Of a stretch of 64,000 bases of DNA, positions 63,076 through 64,000 are shown piece by piece (positions within the stretch are counted from its first letter, which is position 1; each line of letters begins with the position of its first letter). Both the position numbers and the translations under genes were made by a program. Origin of the DNA: Saccharopolyspora hordei (lineage in GTDB: Bacteria > Actinomycetota > Actinomycetes > Mycobacteriales > Pseudonocardiaceae); assembly GCF_013410345.1 (NCBI RefSeq), contig NZ_JACCFJ010000001.1, positions 1,897,001 through 1,961,000 on the forward strand, in the 5' to 3' direction. Under the pieces are notes generated by a model. It did no database searches. It was not told where the DNA came from and saw only the letters and a list, made by a program, of their open reading frames with translations.

Positions 63076-63746
63076 GACCCCGTCTGGGCGAGCAGTTCGT
63101 CGAGGAACCCGCTGGCCTCCTCGGCGGCCCGCCGCGGGTCCTGCTCGCGCACCGCGTCGAGCAGCGCCGTGTGCGAGAGCAGCTGCTCCGGCGGGAGCGC
63201 GGGGTTGAAGGTGGTCGCCACGCTGGAGGTCACCGCCTCGCGGATCCCGTCGTAGAGCGAGATCAGCACCGGGTTGTGCGAGGCCGCGACCAGCAGCCGG
63301 TGGAACTCGGCGTCGTTGGCGATGACCGCGGCGCTGTCCCGCTCCTGCGCCGCGGCCTCACGCGCCGCCAGGCGCGCCGTCATCTCCCGCAGGTCGTCCT
63401 CGGTGCGCGCGCGGGCGGCCAGTCGCGCGCCCTCGACCTCCAGCGCGCGCCGCACCTCCAGGACCTGGCGCAGCTCGGTGCCGCAGAGCTTGCGCACGGC
63501 CCCGGAGATCTCGTTGGTGGCGCGGACGAAGGTGCCGTCGCCCTGCCGGACCTCCAGCAGCCCCGCGTGCGAGAGCGCGCGCACCGCCTCCCGGACGGTG
63601 TTGCGACCGACGCCGAGCGCCGCCACCAGCTCGGCCTCGGCCGGGATCTTCTCGTCGACCGGCCACTCCCCGGACGACACGAGCTCGCGGATCTGGGTGA
63701 TGACCTGGTCGACCAGCCCCGTCCTCTTGGCAGTGACCAAAGGCAC
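63051..63746 (-). CDS. FadR/GntR-family transcriptional regulator
   Basis: 231 residues from GTG 63746, which has GGGAGG 8 bases above; ATG 63770 would add 8 residues. N-terminal winged helix (WPVDEKIPAEAELVAALGVGRNTVREAVRAL, wing RQGDGTFV) and FCD helical domain (NDAEFHRLLVAASHNPVL, SHTALLDAV). Divergent from an MFS transporter of the CynX type, the same partner type as the FadR gene at 9111. It probably controls that exporter. Confidence 0.92.
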   Translation of the reverse strand: MPLVTAKRTGLVDQVITQIRELVSSGEWPVDEKIPAEAELVAALGVGRNTVREAVRALSHAGLLEVRQGDGTFVRATNEISGAVRKLCGTELRQVLEVRRALEVEGARLAARARTEDDLREMTARLAAREAAAQERDSAAVIANDAEFHRLLVAASHNPVLISLYDGIREAVTSSVATTFNPALPPEQLLSHTALLDAVREQDPRRAAEEASGFLDELLAQTGSQDEASGQ

Positions 63747-63763
63747 TGGCAGGTCCTCCCATC

Positions 63764-63788
63764 CAAACATCCTACGTTTGACACACTA
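63764..63788. promoter_or_regulatory. Operator region between FadR and MFS genes
   Basis: CAAAC-7-GTTTG forms an inverted repeat at 63764-63780. TTGACACACTA (63778-63788) matches the FadR-type consensus TNGTNNNACNA with one mismatch and overlaps the likely CACACT -10 box of the MFS gene. Confidence 0.4.
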
Positions 63789-63795
63789 GGTCGTG

Positions 63796-64000
63796 ATGTC
63801 CAGTGAGTCACGTACCCAGCACGCCTCTGACCATGTGGCTGACCAGGATGCCACCCGGATCTCCACGGACGTGCACCCGGACGCGCTCGCGGACCGCGGT
63901 GCCGCGCCCAGCCGGAACCGCGCGGTCGCCGGGGGCGGCCTGCTGCTGGCCGGCGTGGCGCTCGCGGCGGCGAACATGCGCCCCGCGGTCACCAGCCTCG
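63796..64000 (+). CDS. MFS transporter, CynX/NimT type (3' end outside window)
   Basis: The first 68 residues from ATG 63796 (GTG 63793 also possible). A polar N-terminal extension of 45 residues is followed by the first membrane helix and the CynX/NimT hallmark AANMRPAVTSL, comparable to ALRPPFTAV in the transporter at 9797. Only 205 bases are in the window. Divergent from a FadR-type regulator. Confidence 0.85.
   Translation, partial: MSSESRTQHASDHVADQDATRISTDVHPDALADRGAAPSRNRAVAGGGLLLAGVALAAANMRPAVTSL

Overview
The window is a high-GC stretch of a mycelial actinobacterial chromosome. The gene order smc, ftsY, amtB, glnK, ffh, rpsP, khpA, rimM, trmD, rplS, lepB, rnhB, yraN, yifB, dprA, xerC, M23 peptidase, rpsB, tsf, pyrH, frr, cdsA, rlmN, dxr, rip1, ispG, GNAT protein, PBP, vapBC, map is the order recalled for the Mycobacterium tuberculosis Rv2922c to Rv2861c block. 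The presence of whiG points to a sporulating or filamentous genus. Many GTG starts and many probable leaderless promoters fit an actinomycete, most likely of the Pseudonocardiales; the genus is an inference.

Layout. 1-3.5 kb: smc, cut by the window edge. 3.5-9.0 kb: a zinc-finger anti-sigma-like protein, a Pro/Gln-rich membrane protein, an anmK-symporter operon with a DasR-like operator, then ftsY. 9.1-12.8 kb: a FadR-MFS pair, then amtB-glnK behind a clear GlnR box; glnD is missing. 12.8-20.4 kb: a structured non-coding stretch, a P-loop kinase, a DEAD-box helicase, ffh, an amidohydrolase and two tandem CPBP proteases. 20.6-25.5 kb: ribosome and RNA maturation genes (rpsP, khpA, rimM, trmD, rplS), then lepB, rnhB and a DUF2469 gene. 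25.6-32.6 kb: a decayed insertion, two DnaA-box-like sites, yraN-yifB-dprA, a CRISPR-like repeat stretch, xerC-whiG and an M23 peptidase. 32.6-39 kb: rpsB, tsf, pyrH, frr, cdsA, with large hairpins in the leaders, followed by a methyltransferase and a VOC protein. 39-44.2 kb: a small membrane protein, a metal ABC transporter operon with its own DtxR/MntR-type regulator, and rlmN. 44.3-51.5 kb: an accessory catabolic island with a secreted esterase, two PucR regulators, an agmatinase-type ureohydrolase, a chimeric gene relic and an aldehyde dehydrogenase, all sprinkled with palindromic repeats. 51.6-60.9 kb: two small membrane proteins, the isoprenoid genes dxr and ispG around the site-2 protease rip1, a GNAT protein, a penicillin-binding lipoprotein, vapBC and map. 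60.9-64 kb: a decayed gene, cobQ, an orphan antitoxin-like gene, and a second FadR-MFS pair cut by the window end.

How the parts work together. SMC, FtsY/Ffh, LepB, the ribosomal genes, RNase HII, UMP kinase, ribosome recycling factor and CdsA form the conserved growth core. The accessory genes handle nitrogen (AmtB/GlnK, ureohydrolase), amino-sugar recycling (AnmK and symporter), divalent metal uptake and small-molecule export.

No tRNA, rRNA, cas gene or intact transposase was recognised. The most interesting non-coding signals are two places with direct repeats at about 60-bp spacing (29489-29697 and 48226-48313), a dre-like site at anmK, DnaA-box pairs, and repeated palindromes flanking the ureohydrolase/aldehyde dehydrogenase cluster.
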